In this document: positions 1 to 44,189 of the stretch, piece by piece
Layout: every line of letters begins with the position of its first letter
How positions within the stretch are numbered: position 1 is the first letter of the stretch
Origin: Ridgeia piscesae
Taxonomy: Eukaryota > Annelida > Polychaeta > Sabellida > Siboglinidae
Length of the DNA stretch: 64,000 bases
Direction: 5' to 3'
Assembly (NCBI GenBank): GCA_025642075.2
Contig: JAODUO010000651.1
Location: 126,001 to 190,000 of the forward strand
Program-made: the position numbers and the translations under genes
Notes under the pieces: model-generated
What the model saw: only the letters and a program-made list of their open reading frames with translations
The model's database searches: none
Told to the model about the DNA's origin: nothing

Positions 1-122
1 TAAACATATGTTATGTATGCATACATACTTCTAAATTTACATTATAGTAAACTACTCCAGTATTTGAAGGTTTGGCATGTGCCTTGTGTTTGGAGAACTA
101 TGACAAGTGTTGTTTGTTGCAG

Positions 123-31551
<31,429 letters not shown>

Positions 31552-34500
31552 TAGTGCTGCCACATAGTGGTCACATGGTAAACATAGATTCTTGGCTCGA
31601 AAATGACATGTTGGGCAGTGTTTTGGTGCCTACAATAGTGCTGCGACCGTTCAGTGAATACGAACAAAATTGCGATAGTGGAACAGTTGTTTCAAGTTTA
31701 GTCATTCACGCAAAGATGACTGGCAGTTATGTTAGTAAATTCAGAAAATATACATGTTTTGTTTATGTTCAAAGTCGCACCCACATTCACCAATATGTGG
31801 TGTGGTGTGGTGTGCCATTTTTGAGCAACACTAAAAGGTTTCTAAAACCACACCAATTCATCTGATGTCAAATAATTCCCTGTTTTATATAAACAGCTGT
31901 GTTGACATGCATTAATGTGTGTTCCCTCTGATAGGTGGCACTACTGTATTGAGTTACTCCCCCTTGTTACTTGGTAAAGACCAAACCACCATCTACCCAG
32001 ATGTAGTGCTTCACATTTTTTGGTGACTTAGAGTTTTTATGTGGTCTTCCATAACATAGTAACAAAGTAACAAGAAACACGATCAACTTGACTGTCAGGT
32101 TATTACGGTGTCCTTTTGTCACACTCACCCCAAGTATGTGAAATGGTTGAGCGTAAACATGTCTGACAGTCACCATGTTTATATATGTGCAGTTATCATG
32201 GGATACTCCAGGATTTGTTGAGCATCAGCTGTAAAGAGATAGTAACTGTCAGCTGACCTCTCCACCATGTGACTTGTTTCCCAGCAACAGTGTGTGTTAA
32301 GCCATCCAAAATGGATGCCAATTTTGTAGAAGTTCTGGTTCAAAACTCATTAGATAGCAAGAAAATGAGAAAACATCAGCATAAAGGATCTGACATTTGC
32401 AGTCTTTTCTTGCGTAAACTTGACATTTCTGTCTCTAGATTTAGTTGTCTTGCAGTAAGCCCAACAAAACATGTTTAAATGTAAGCAAGAATTTGAAGAT
32501 TGTGTATATATTGCTATATGCGTATGTCACAAATATAATTACATGTACGACCTCCAACAAGTTTTGTCATAGCAACTTTGGCTATCTATATACGCATTAC
32601 ACTAGCAAGGTAACATGACAGCTGCTAGACTAATCTTTCACACATCCACTTTGCCTGCAAAAAATGTTGCACTATGGTTGTTTTGTCGCAGATGAGCCTT
32701 TCAGGGCTAGAATTTCAATGCAGTACAATATACGGATTCGTGTATGCAGTAGCCATTGTGAAAGCTTCACAAACCTTGCTGCCAGGCAACAGATGAGGAT
32801 GGAGAAAGAACTAAATGAAACTGGCAGTTCCGAACTGGCTAATCAACTTAAGCATGCATGAGGTGTAGATAAGTGAATGATCACGATGTGTCGTCAGATA
32901 TGGTCTGCAAAGCTGTGTCTGATGAGTGGAGGTGCTTTAGTGTAGATTCTGTAGAAATAGGTATGATGATATATTCCCTCATTGCAAAGAGCACGAGTAG
33001 ACATACAATGTTACTGTACTGTTGTCTAGAACTCTTGACAGTCGAAGCAAAATGTTGGGAACCCACTTTGTGAGGATTTATATTCATCAGCCACGTTATA
33101 ATGAAGGATTTTATACGTCTGTTGTGGAGTATTAAGATAGATTAGTTAGAATCAAATATTAACTATTATGTACCTATGCTATGTCTGTTAGGACTTGTCT
33201 GTGAGGTTTTTTGATAAGATGTGTACTTTCTCGTTCATGCAGTTCTTTTTGTTGTACAGATACATGACAGGCTAACATTGAGAATGAAAAAGAGTATTTA
33301 CTGTTTCTAAACTGGAGCACTGTGACTTCGGACAAGAGATATATGTATATGCTCAGTGAAAAAATGTTTACCATATTGAATTATATTGCAGATGTTTTCT
33401 TATACGGATCCAATGCATGTGAGACATCAACGTTATATTCGTCTTAGCCAGTGTAGCATATACTCTGTGTTTATATGTTATTTAAGGATTTATTTAGGCA
33501 GTACCAGAACTAGTCGACGACAACTGTTTATTGTGTTCATATATAATAAGAGCTTAGACAGTTAACCCTCTAGACGTCAGCCGGTTTTTGAAACAACATA
33601 ATGTACCCACTTGTTTGGCCCTAATAATATGAAAATGTGACTCCAAACATTGTTTCTAGTGTTTATAAAAGAAACAGTCCACTAGATGGCACCACTGCAT
33701 ATACAGCATTAATAAGCTGCTTTCGCTTTGGCCTGAATTGAAGTGTTGTTCTACGGGTATATTTTGGCCGACTTTAAGTCTAAAGGGTTAACGTCAAGTA
33801 GGCAAGCGTCAATCATGATATGTGTGATTGAGAATTTACAGGGTTGGTTTAGACAATGTCTGTCACACCAAACTGTCTCAAGATGAGAAACAATGTTGTG
33901 TCATCTGCTTGCTGTTGCTACATGCAGAAATATTAAGTTAAATCACAGACGTGTGTGTCTGTCTGTAAACGTGTGTATGTATAGTTGTGTACATTTGTGT
34001 ACATGTATGTACATAAGTGTGTATACCCGGATTACAGAGCCATATAGCCTGGATTTATTTTTAAATTTGTTTCTGTGCTTCGTTCTTAGAGCATAAATGA
34101 AACTGTGGCTATGATGTTTTTTACATTTCAGTTCTGAAATTTTGCCTGGTCAGAAATGTCACTGCGATTGGCGTTCACATTTTGCCCCTGGAACTTTTTG
34201 TGTGTGTGTGTGTGTGTGTCTGTGTGAGTGTGTGAGTGTGTGAGTGTGTGAGTGTGTGTGTGTGAGTGTGTGTGTGTCTGTGTGTGTGTGAGAGTGTGTG
34301 TGTGTACATACCCTCTATGTACATACAAGTTTATTCTTCCATTTCTATGTATGCATCTGTGTATGTCTGGCACGTATTATAGGACGTGTTATATTAAATC
34401 AAGAATAAATATGCTTTTTTCAGCTATAGAATCAAGTTACTTAAGGCATGCAACTAGGACCCAGATAACTAGTAGTGTATAAGTTAAGTCATAAGTACAT

Positions 34501-34815
34501 TAAGGCAGAATTTAGTCAACCCAAGATCACATTCGATTTGGCTGCACATTTAAAAAACGTCTGAATTGAGTTAACGAACCCGATTCATTGATGATCAGAT
34601 TTCTAGTATGTAAATAGTATTAGTGCATAACATTGTAACAAAATTGAAAGAATATACTTTGATCATCAGGCAAGATATTGGCAATATGTGAATAGCGCAT
34701 ACATTGTATGTGCTGAGTTTTGTCCTGAATTGTGATGGGATGCAGTTAAAACAGCGTAATAGTTTTTCTGATGGTTTCATCAAAACTAAATAAAATCTGT
34801 ACAAAACAAGCTGAC
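31552..34815 (+). other. Probable CYFIP 3' UTR and flank
   Basis: About 3.3 kb after the stop without coding homology or tandem arrays. The best poly(A) signal I see is AATAAA at 34789-34794, followed about 20 bases later by the GT-rich tgctgttgtgg. Other AATAAA copies lie near 34403 and 34989. The extent of the transcript is inference. Confidence 0.35.
34195..34310 (+). repeat. (TG)n with gtgtgag variants
   Basis: Simple dinucleotide repeat of about 115 bp. Confidence 0.9.
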
Positions 34816-35454
34816 ATGCTGTTGTGGACATGAAATTGATACATTTTTATTTCACACAAAAATGAAATGAGGCATGTGAAAGAAATAGGTCTCTGCAAAA
34901 TGTCTTTGCAGTGTGTGCCTCAGGTGTAAAGTGTTGATCAATAGTAGACTGTACCAAATGTACGTGGCTCCTTGTGTGTTGTGTAGAAAATAAACAAGGG
35001 ATGTTATATAGAATCATCTTGTTGTGGTGTGTTTTCTCAGTTGTCATGACGATATATACATGAATAAATTTTGCCTTCCAGTACCTTTGAAGTGTTATGG
35101 TTCCCACAAACAAGTGGGAGGTAGTTCTCTTGATTTAGTTAACTGCCTGCTATGCTAATGATTATTATACCACCAATGATTGAGTGCAGGTAACATAAAA
35201 GACAATCCTGTTAACACGGCCATATAATTGCTTTAGAAACTGTGGCTTGAATACTGCAATATTTGTAATTAAAATTCCACCGGACCCCGGGCAACAAATC
35301 AAAGACCGAGCCAAAGATAGGAAGCAAAGAAATTACTTGTGGTATGACCCCTTATCAGTGACACAGTATATGGAACCTCTGTCGCCGCCTGGCGCATACA
35401 TTAGAACTTCCCGTACAACTAACAAAGAAAGTAATGTGAACGCCATGACTATTG

Positions 35455-35931
35455 CCAAAGCTGCTCTGGCAATAAGCGCGAAAAAATTCTTATTGCCAGA
35501 GCAGCTCTGGCAATAAGGGCAGACACAATTCTTATGGTGGTGTGCATGCGCGTCTGGTTGGCGATATTTTTAGCGACCACTTGTCGACATAATAATTATT
35601 TCAGATACATATGACGCAGTGGTATCGTTTTTTGACTGATTTAGGTGACCATGGCAGGGAAATTGCGATAATATCGATCCGCAGAGCTGCTCTGGCAATA
35701 AGGGCGGAAAAATTCTTATTGCCAGAGCAGAAATCCGCAGAGCAGCTCTGGTAATAAGGGCGGACAAATTTCGTATTGACAGAGTAGAAATGGATTGATG
35801 GTAAATTGCATGTGCGTCCAGTTGGCGATATTTGTAACGAATACTTGTCGACATAGTAATTATTTCAGATATGATGATGCCCTGGTATCATTTTTTGACT
35901 GATTTAGGCGACCGTGACGGGGAAATTGTGA

Positions 35932-35935
<4 letters not shown>
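35455..35935. repeat. Hairpin-bearing tandem duplicate (about 263-bp period)
   Basis: Two units share ggcgatatttttagcgacca, acttgtcgacata, ttttttgactgatttagg (35561-35665 and 35824-35930). Between and before them are hairpins built from ctgctctggcaataag and its complement: 35460-35476 with 35489-35505 (17-bp arms), 35687-35702 with 35715-35730 (16-bp arms), and a 27-base near-perfect palindrome at 35490-35516. No coding frame explains this. Confidence 0.8.
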
Positions 35936-36070
<135 letters not shown>

Positions 36071-36304
36071 AAAACTTCGTGTTTGTGTTTATATATATGT
36101 ATGTATATATATATAATAGTATTATTAATACAAAGTACTTTAAATATGAGGAGGACACAAAAAGTGCAAACACTTGCAAGCACGGCGTAATAACGGGTCG
36201 TAATGGCACAAGTGATCTGAGCATATTTTACCCGTTCTAATGGCGGCAAAGTCAGTCGGCTCAACTTGCAACGAGGTAACCAAGAAGACGTTTGGAGACG
36301 CTAT

Positions 36305-36410
36305 GGCTCGACATTGGCACTGGCCCGATGCCTGTTTTAAAGCTGTCGGGCCAGTTCGGGCCACCGGTTTTTAAATTCTACTGGCCCGGTGGGCCAGTGG
36401 TTTCAATCCC
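36305..36410. repeat. ggcccg/gggcca palindromic repeat, copy 1
   Basis: Contains tgtcgggccagttcgggcca and ctactggcccggtgggccag followed by tggtttcaa. A direct, diverged copy is at 37635-37715. Possibly ends of an element of about 1.3 kb, or two independent copies. Confidence 0.5.
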
Positions 36411-37635
36411 CTACTGACCGCTGTCGACGTTTCCGTAACCCGCCTTCACAGAAACACAGAACTACCTTAATAACATTAGTCTATTTTTTAACGTTCGTTT
36501 TGTTACATTTTATCTATAACTTATTGCATAACTGTGTCTAAAATGTTGTCATACGTACACGACGTCCGTGCACTGTGAAAGTCATATTTTGTAAACGCCC
36601 GCACGCGAATGGCGGGAATCGCTCATTATTCACCAAATCAGCGATCGTGTTACGCGTTGGCTATGGGTGGTAGGCGATGTCGTTGTTGTCTGCGTGAATG
36701 ATAAAACGCTAGTCCACATTCCGTAATGGAAAGACATCTACGCAATTTGTTATACAGTCAAACGTTTAACAGTGTTGTAAAAGACCATTCCCCCAGCGGA
36801 TGATTTTGTAATACAATCTTGGAAGAAAGAGGGCAAGTGTTTTGGACAGCGTTCACACTGACTGTCACTCGGCCTCGCACACCGACGCGATGTTTACAGA
36901 CTTAGGCTAGCCTGTCATTAAATGGGGCACGGGTTATCTGCGTTCGAATGCTAATTTACCATGGTATCACGTATGCCTGATTCTGCAGTAACAGTTTTCA
37001 GGCACAACCCAAACTAAGAAATGTTTTTCATGACAGACAGCTATACTATAGCTTCAAACCCCAACCCCCTGTATACCTGTCAAACAGTCAAAGACAAATC
37101 ATGAATTCGACTTCGCCGACTTTGCTTTAGTCTCATTGCAATTATGCAAAACGAACTATTAATAGAAAACGTCAATGAGTAAATCAATTGTTAATATTAA
37201 ATATGAAAAAAAGTTTGTTTTTATAATGTAATATTGTACTTTTTACTTGTTTGTGTTATATTATTTTTCGAATTTAAACTGGCATTATTATGTGATATGT
37301 AGAAGAGACACAACACTGACAGAAGACATTGACTAGTCATTAAGGTTGATATTTAATTTCTCGAAATATGTAGTAATCCATGTAATAATCTATAAATAAA
37401 TGTGCTAAAATTGTATAGTTTGAAAGTTGCCTCAGATTTTATATTAGCAAACTGAGACCACGACTAAAAGATTTCATTTAACGTCGAGTTTTCTCTTTAT
37501 TGTTGCAATCTGAAAAAAATTACATTTAAAAACACATGCAACATAGAGCTTCAGAAAGTCTTCATGATGTCACTCCTGTCGAAACTTGGTCTTCTAAAGC
37601 GATGGGCACCTCGGTAGCAGCATATTTTCTTTACA
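36410..37635. other. No gene recognised between the ggccagt repeats
   Basis: About 1.2 kb, CpG-containing at the left (gtaaacgcccgcacgcgaatgg) and AT-rich at the right. No frame of note. It may be the interior of a mobile element bounded by the repeats on either side. Confidence 0.3.
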
Positions 37636-37715
37636 ATATTCGGGCCAGTAAGTTTTTGGGGGGCCAGTAACTTTTCAAATCTACTGGCCCCCCGGGCCAG
37701 TGGATACAAAAGCTT
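37635..37715. repeat. ggcccg/gggcca palindromic repeat, copy 2
   Basis: ttcgggccagtaagtttttg, gggggccagtaac and ctactggccccccgggccag followed by tggatacaa; parallels 36330-36405. It ends about 15 bp before the ADSL-like remnant. Confidence 0.5.
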
Positions 37716-37717
37716 AA

Positions 37718-37975
37718 TGTCAAGGTCTGGACGCTGACCCTCACTCCAAGTACCGCTCGTCGCTGTCAGCACGCTATGCAAGTGCGGAAATGTCATACAA
37801 TTTCAGCGAACAGAAGACATTTTCTACATGGTGAAAACTGTGGACTTGGATGGCGAAGGCAGAAAAGGTGGGCTATCCTGCATACAGCTGGACGCACCCA
37901 CACAGCGAGCAGATGTAAGACCATTTTCCAAACATAGATTGCCATAGTTAGTTCAGATGTAAAACTACATTTGCA
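37718..37975 (+). pseudogene. ADSL: Adenylosuccinate lyase (ADSL) N-terminal remnant
   Basis: From 37730 the frame reads [34 protein letters not shown], then TGA (37832-37834), then KLWTWMAKAEK; a second stop falls in an EQM-stop-DHFPNID segment. This parallels the start of animal ADSL (SYRSPLASRYASPEM, FRTWRQLWLWLAEAE, then EQI and NIDF). The stop sits where the family has a conserved Arg, consistent with CGA to TGA decay. Functional ADSL carries out two steps of purine synthesis (SAICAR and adenylosuccinate cleavage); this copy cannot. No ADSL homology continues past about 37975. It could be a processed pseudogene fragment or a dead first exon. Confidence 0.7.
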
Positions 37976-40300
37976 ACAGTTTTCATGCTTACATAGAATA
38001 AGTGAAAAACACACCAACTAAAAATCGTGCATATTAAATATAACAAAGGCATAAATGTAAAGGTCTTCCCAAATACATTTTCAGCTGAACATGGTCAATA
38101 GCAATGTTTTTCTCTAAGCTAGGATCTGCATGTAATTGATACAGCTTTTATAACGAATGGTAAAACTATGTGTGCATTATTCAGTTATACATTACCCAAG
38201 AATGCTTGTGAATAGTATTTATGTTGAGTTACCACAATGAATGCAGGTTTTCGGAAACTGTATAACACTGTAAATCATTGTAAGATGTACACAATAAGTT
38301 ATTTTAATGTACTCATATTTTTGCACATCAGATATATGAACCTTGTCAAGTTGGATAGAGCTAAGTTCCATTCAGAGTGATTTGTGTGTATACTCATTAC
38401 ACTGTATTCCCAGTCAGTGCAGTTAAGTTTGTTACCAGAAAGACAATACTGTAGTGTGCTTTTTATTTAAAACAGTTACAGTGTATTGACAAATGTGTTA
38501 TTTTCAGTAAGCTTTATTATAAAATTCACACACACAGCATAAATTGTTTGTTATATCAGTCAGGGCTATGTCCAGATGCGTTATTGTATGTTAATATTTT
38601 GAAATTATTCTACACTGTAATTGATTATTTCATTAATTTGAAGAATGATAATCAGTTAGTTTTCTAACATGACATACTTTATGTAAACTGTGTTTTATAT
38701 AAATGAAAATTGTAAACCATATGCATTATTACACACGTTAGCTAATGTTTAAAACCAACTTGATATGAGATCCAATGTGCTGTCTATATTCTGGTGGGTT
38801 ATCGTTATTCTGTTGGGCTATCTTTCTTCTGGTGGGCTATTTGTTCTGGTGGGCTATCTTTATTCTCTTGCTCTCTCTTTCTCTTGCTCTTTCTCTTGCT
38901 CTCTCTTTCTCTCGCTCTGCCTTTATGGGAATCACCACGTCTTCTCCACCAATCACGTCTCTCGCTCCCGCCTTATCCAGTTCCTGTCTTGTAGCCAACC
39001 AAACATGACATGCCTTGATATCGCCACTGCAGTCCTCTAGGCTGACATCAAGGAGAGTTATTACTGTTGCACTTAACTTGATGACAGGCCGTTTATAAAG
39101 AAAGCATTAATATTCCTGCATATTATACATTGATACATACACAAACTTGACTATAGTTCGATGCATTTCAGAGATGTCACAAAAGCAGCTGAATTTAATA
39201 GAATCAAAATGTAATGTTTGCATAAGGAACACCAGCAGGGTGTGAACCTGCCACACATATTACTAAATCAATATTACCCTAAACTGTCCATGTGAACAAA
39301 ATGGTTAGACAAATAACTGACAATGCTTTTACATTACAACACAGTATTCTAATTGCAATCGGTCACAACTGTATTTTATATTATTATAATTTTTTTATTT
39401 ATATCATCTGACAGAAATACATAATTATTAAAAATCTAAACAAAATGCACAACTTCACTTTTCTGGATAACACAGCTAGCTTTGTTTTGAACTCTTCTTG
39501 TGTGGAAACATCATCCGTCACCATGGCCGTCTAACACCCTATTTGAACGATTGTTTCTACCTGAAAAAGTTGTTTCCCAGAAGCATGAATTCTTAATGGT
39601 GGTTATTACAACAGAACATGTTGCATTGCCTAACAATATCCAGCATGTTCTCTAGTTGATTATCCTCCGTATGTCTAATGGCATCCCAAATATGAATAGG
39701 GTATGTGTCATTTAATACACATTAGGTTTAATGTGAGGTGTGTCTCTAAAATATTATAACATTGCTTTATTGACTAATACAATGTAACTTTATAATAGGA
39801 CTGGCGTAGAATTGTTCAAATTAGTGTCTTCGCAAGAGTGACACTGTTGGTGGCACTCCAGTCAAGTGACTGACCAGTCACATATGTAACAATTCTTATT
39901 TACTCTGCTCATTTCTCCTATTCAAGGTATCTGTTTGTGGCCATATTCTCCTGGTCTATCCCATTTCCTTTGTTTCTTTTTCAGTGTCTGTGCCAGGTGG
40001 CATCTCTTACCTTGTGTTTCCATGCTTAACAGATGAGCGCTACATGAGAAAAATATAATAGTTATTAAAATATAATGAACAAAAGCAAAATCATTAAAAT
40101 CCATCAATATATATATTACACAATAGATGTATTTTAAAGACTACATGTCCTCCAAGATTTAAAGGGAATAACAACAAGGCATTACATACATTTTTTGTTG
40201 CATATACATGAAGTATACTATTATGTGTAACAACTGGGTGTTTAAAAATACATAACATATCTGTATGTTTTAAATGTTATATTAAAGACGCCTTGCCCGC
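37976..40300. other. AT-rich intergenic DNA, nothing recognised
   Basis: No coding homology. A (ctttctcttgctct)n pyrimidine stretch lies at about 38860-38925, preceded by a tctggtgggctat triplicate (38789-38850). The remainder looks like ordinary unique sequence. Confidence 0.4.
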
Positions 40301-40373
40301 AGATCCCGCGGAATTTTCAGATATAATGAGTTTACCAGCTATGACGTCACATCCCAGCATCCGTAAAAGCGCT

Positions 40374-40513
40374 GCAAAAATATGCATATTTCAAAAAGCC
40401 CACTGGCATTGCATAAATTGTGGAATTTCTAATTGTTTTTGCATATAAGCATTAGGTGTTTTTATTCCCTTTATGCAATGCCAGTGGGCTTTTTGAAATA
40501 TGCATATTTTTGC
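40374..40513. mobile_element. Foldback: 44-bp perfect inverted repeat with 52-nt loop
   Basis: Arm 40374-40417 (gcaaaaatatgcatatttca..., gcattgcataaa) is exactly complementary to 40470-40513. The transcript of either strand would form a 44-bp hairpin. It is compatible with a small foldback/MITE or a small-RNA precursor; nothing in sequence alone decides. Confidence 0.85.
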
Positions 40514-40914
40514 CGCTAAATCTTTTTAAATGGTCCATAGAAGTCAAATAAATCGTCAAACCTTAGTAGCCAGAGAATGGTCATGCACGAAACTGCAATT
40601 CTAGACCCTACTACATTGAATGTGTGGCAAATGTGAATTACAGTATATTGCCCCAAATACTTAGGTGCCTAAATGGAATCGTTAACTATTGTCATGCCAT
40701 ACACGTTATTGAGATAAATAAACGTTATTTTACAACACAGGAAACTCAAAGCAAACAAATGCAATTAGGAAAACTTTTTTGTACCCGCAAATGTATAGAC
40801 TACTGGAAGCTACCTACACACTGACATCTACAACTTTGCAGCTGTCATGTAGCTGCGGCCATTTAGGCCAGTTTAATACATATTTAGAGGAGTTGATTTC
40901 GTTCGGCCATTACC

Positions 40915-41015
40915 ATTGTCTTGCAATGAGGATGATGACGATGCAACACCAACATCCAAAGGCGTAGCCGGGATCATGCATTACAGGGGGCCATCCGATA
41001 ACTAAGCAAACTTTG

Positions 41016-41064
<49 letters not shown>

Positions 41065-42545
41065 GACACATCGACGACATGCGACTGACCATAGTCAGTC
41101 ATTGTCATCATTCCCCGACTGATGGACGAACAAGTTAGCCATATATTTACAGTATATATATATATATATATTATATATATATGGCTAACTGCTCATATCT
41201 CTCCTATTCTATTCCTCCAAACCCACGCCACTCCCTACTCATACCTCTCCATTTCTACTCCTCCAAACCCAAGCCACTCCCTAATCATACCTCTCCCTTT
41301 CTACTCCTCCAAACCCACGCCGCTCCCCACTCATACCTCTCCCTTTCTACTCCTCCAAACCCACGCCACTCCACTCCACTCATACCTCTCTCTTTCTACT
41401 CCTCCAAAACCAAGCCACTCCCTGCTCATACCTCTCCCTTTCTACTCCTCCAAACACTCGCCACCCCCTGCTCATACCTCTCCCTTTCTACTCCTCCAAA
41501 CCCTCGCCCTCCCTCTCACTCCCCCCTTTCTATCCTCAAACCCACGCCACCCCCACTCATACCTTCCCTTTCTACTCCTCCAAACCCACACCACTCCCTG
41601 CCCATACCTCCCCCTTTCTACTCCTCCAAACCCACACCACTCCATGCTCATACCTCCCCCTTTCTACTCCTCCAAAACCCACGCCACTCCCTACTCATAC
41701 CTCTCCTTTTCTACTCCTCCAAACCCAAGCCACTCCCTAATCATACCTCTCCCTTTCTACTCCTCCAAACCCACGCCGCTCCCCACTCATACCTCTCCCT
41801 TTCTACTCCTCCAAACCCACGCCACTCCACTCCACTCATACCTCTCTCTTTCTACTCCTCCAAAACCAAGCCACTCCCTGCTCATACCTCTCCCTTTCTA
41901 CTCCTCCAAACACTCGCCACCCCCTGCTCATACCTCTCCCTTTCTACTCCTCCAAACCCTCGCCACTCCCTGCTCATACCCCCCCCCTTTCTACTCCTCC
42001 AAACCCACGCCACCCCCACTCATACCTGTCCCTTTCTACTCCTCCAAACCCACACCACTCCCTGCCCATACCTCCCCCTTTCTACTCCTCCAAACCCACA
42101 CCACTCCATGCTCATACCTCCCCCTTTCTACTCCTCCAAAACCCATCACTCTCCCTGCTCATACGTCTCCCTTTCTACTCCTCCAAACCCACACCACTCC
42201 CTGCTCATACGTCTCCCTTTCTACTCCTCCAAACCCACACCACTCCCTGCTCATACATCTCCCTTTCTACTCCTCCAAACCCACACCACTCCCTGCTCAT
42301 ACCTCTCCCTTTCTACTCCTCCAAACCCACACCACTCCCTGCTCATACGTCTCCCTTTCTACTCCTCCAAACCCACACCACTCCCTGCTCATACGTCTCC
42401 CTTTCTACTCCTCCAAACCCACGCCACTCCCTGCTCATACGTCTCCCTTTCTACTCCTCCAAACCCACACCACTCCCTGCTCATACGTCTCCCTTTCTAC
42501 TCCTCCAAACCCATGCCTCTCCCTCCTCTACTCCTCCAGCGCTTC
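40915..42545 (+). mobile_element. Repeat element with expanded 46-bp minisatellite, copy 1
   Basis: Opens with ttgtcttgcaatgagga, ccaaaggcgtagccgggatc, gggccatccgataactaagc and (ta)n, exactly as at 51608-51770, and then enters the ctcctccaaaccc minisatellite. The paired occurrence shows that head, (ta)n and minisatellite travel together. Right boundary uncertain. Confidence 0.7.
41195..42535 (+). repeat. 46-bp minisatellite ctcatacctctccctttctac..., about 29 copies
   Basis: Period 46 (42181 to 42227). Sequence is C/T/A-rich with almost no G, so no frame has stops; because 46 is not a multiple of 3, translation rotates through three peptides (LPFYSSKPTPLP, SPFLLLQTH, SLSTPPNPHHS). The two apparent proteins of over 500 aa here are artefacts of this. 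A block of about 480 bp (41215-41700) is repeated almost exactly at 41693-42180, so there is higher-order structure. Confidence 0.93.
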
Positions 42546-43080
42546 TTGTATGCCGCGTATGTGTTCTACTGCATTGGTCGTAACAGACTATATATCGCCT
42601 ACAGCTGTATCCGACACCCATATCCATCACTAGCTCTCCTGGTTCTTTCGTTTTCTCACATGCAGCTTTCATTATTAAGACACTTCGTCTCTAGTGAAAA
42701 CCTTCGCTATCAGCGTCATGTCATACTTTGAAAATGTGGTGCTTTGATACTTCCCAAATAATGTTTGCTTTGGATATTTGTTCCTGCTGTTGTCGTACAC
42801 AATAGTGTACAACCATCTCTGATGAATCAGTTCTCTGTGTATGTGTCGTATCTTAAATATGCGCAACATTTGTGTTTGGTGCGTGTTGAAGTGGAATGTC
42901 AGCTCGCAATCATTCTAGTTCTATGTGAATATTTCATTCGGCAATCACCGATAGCCGTGTAGTTGGGCTAGAATAATGTCATCACTCATTGAAGGTGTAC
43001 AAATAAAGTAACACAACACGGTAGAATATCATTAATGATTATATAATGTACATTATGAAATGTAAATAATGTAAATAATG
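42546..43080. other. Intergenic DNA, nothing recognised
   Basis: Mixed composition, no family match seen on either strand. Confidence 0.4.
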
Positions 43081-43081
43081 C

Positions 43082-43082
<1 letters not shown>

Positions 43083-43155
<73 letters not shown>
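43083..43155. repeat. (TA)n microsatellite
   Basis: About 72 bp of pure ta repeat. Confidence 0.95.
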
Positions 43156-43157
<2 letters not shown>

Positions 43158-43168
43158 AACACAGTTCA

Positions 43169-43272
43169 CAGATCTGGGCGGGCAGTACGGCCCAGCTGGT
43201 AGTGTACGTAGGTATCTGAGCCACCGAACAACGAGCCGGTGGCTCCGCCATAGCTGCACCCGCCCAGATCTG
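43169..43272. repeat. Nested palindrome (cagatctgggcggg ... gagccaccg)
   Basis: Outer arms 43169-43182 (cagatctgggcggg) and 43259-43272; inner arms gagccaccg at about 43219-43227 and cggtggctc at about 43237-43245. A cruciform or foldback end is possible. It borders a CpG-rich patch. Confidence 0.7.
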
Positions 43273-43365
43273 ATGCCGTGGGTCGGGCCATTCGATCACG
43301 TGTCACTTGTGTGAAAACGTCTGTTTCGGCACACGTCTCTCCCGAGACCTAAATAAAACGCGTAA

Positions 43366-43620
43366 GTGAATGCGGACCGCACGACTGATGTTTGTGCGCG
43401 AGTCGTAACGTTAAATATAGAGGTGGCCGGTGGCAACGGTAGTTCGGCTGACGACACCCATGATGGCGATGGGGATGGCGATGGCGATGACACCGGAGCG
43501 GGGAGCGTAACCGATGTTTTTCTGTGTCGTATCACGAATGCGACGCATAACAGGAAAAGGAAGGTTGCTATCTCAGCCACCTCTCGTACATGTGATGACG
43601 TTGGTACATCTGTAAGGTAA
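43366..43620 (+). other. Unidentified 84-codon open frame in CpG-rich patch
   Basis: Starts MNADRTTDVCARVVTLNIEV, has an acidic Asp-Gly run from a (gatggc)n microsatellite and ends GTSVR at TAA 43618-43620, just after gtaag|gtaaat. No family recognised. The minus strand also has a 118-codon frame across it, so coding status is open. It could be a first exon or chance. Confidence 0.15.
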
Positions 43621-44189
43621 ATAACGACATTGGTAGTGTGTAGGTCCTCCAATCACACGTGCATGCATAAATGCTTCGAAATTCAATGCTCAAGAAATAA
43701 CTACGTCTATCCCATACAAACATTGTCACTTTGCTTACAGTTATGACCCCAGTATCGTACTTGACAATTTTAAACTGTTTGTCCTCTCTTTGTTGTAGAA
43801 AGTATTGCTGCTTTCTTTGCCAAAACATTACCTTAACTAAAATGTCGCGAGTGTGTATTTCGACAAACAAACATGAAGCATAGGACTATAGTGTTGCAAT
43901 TAGTCATATTATATACAATTTGACATTACATTTGATCGCTATTACATCGACTGGCATTATTTTTGTAATTTGGTGTGACCACGAACTAATGATAGATAAT
44001 TGCGCGGTCAGAATGATCATACACAATGGTGTACGTGTTCGTCCTAAAACGGACAGCTTTCACAATTAAACCCTCGACTGAAAACAATGATTTACTATCA
44101 ATAATGATAAACAACAGTATGATTAGACTGCGGATCATTCACAAACACGGGAGATCTGAACACATTAAGTCGTAGCAGCGTATCACTTA

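Noticed and set aside
34128..34373. Thr-His repeat protein on minus strand
   Set aside because: Translation of a (TG)n microsatellite; the same applies to 61181-61461, 46325-46622 and 35871-36264.
37806..37913. Exon reading [18 protein letters not shown] between an AG and gtaaga
   Set aside because: It looked protein-like, but the overlapping frame has clear ADSL homology running across the putative acceptor and through both stops, which explains the segment better.
41122..42731. Two + strand open frames over 500 aa, Ser/Pro/Thr-rich, mucin-like
   Set aside because: The 46-bp unit has no stops in any frame and rotates frames; no signal peptide, no splice context, and a four-unit version exists at 51.8 kb.
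43296..43652. Minus-strand 118-codon frame with a hydrophobic stretch
   Set aside because: Overlaps an equally plausible + strand frame and a (gatggc)n microsatellite; no family match.
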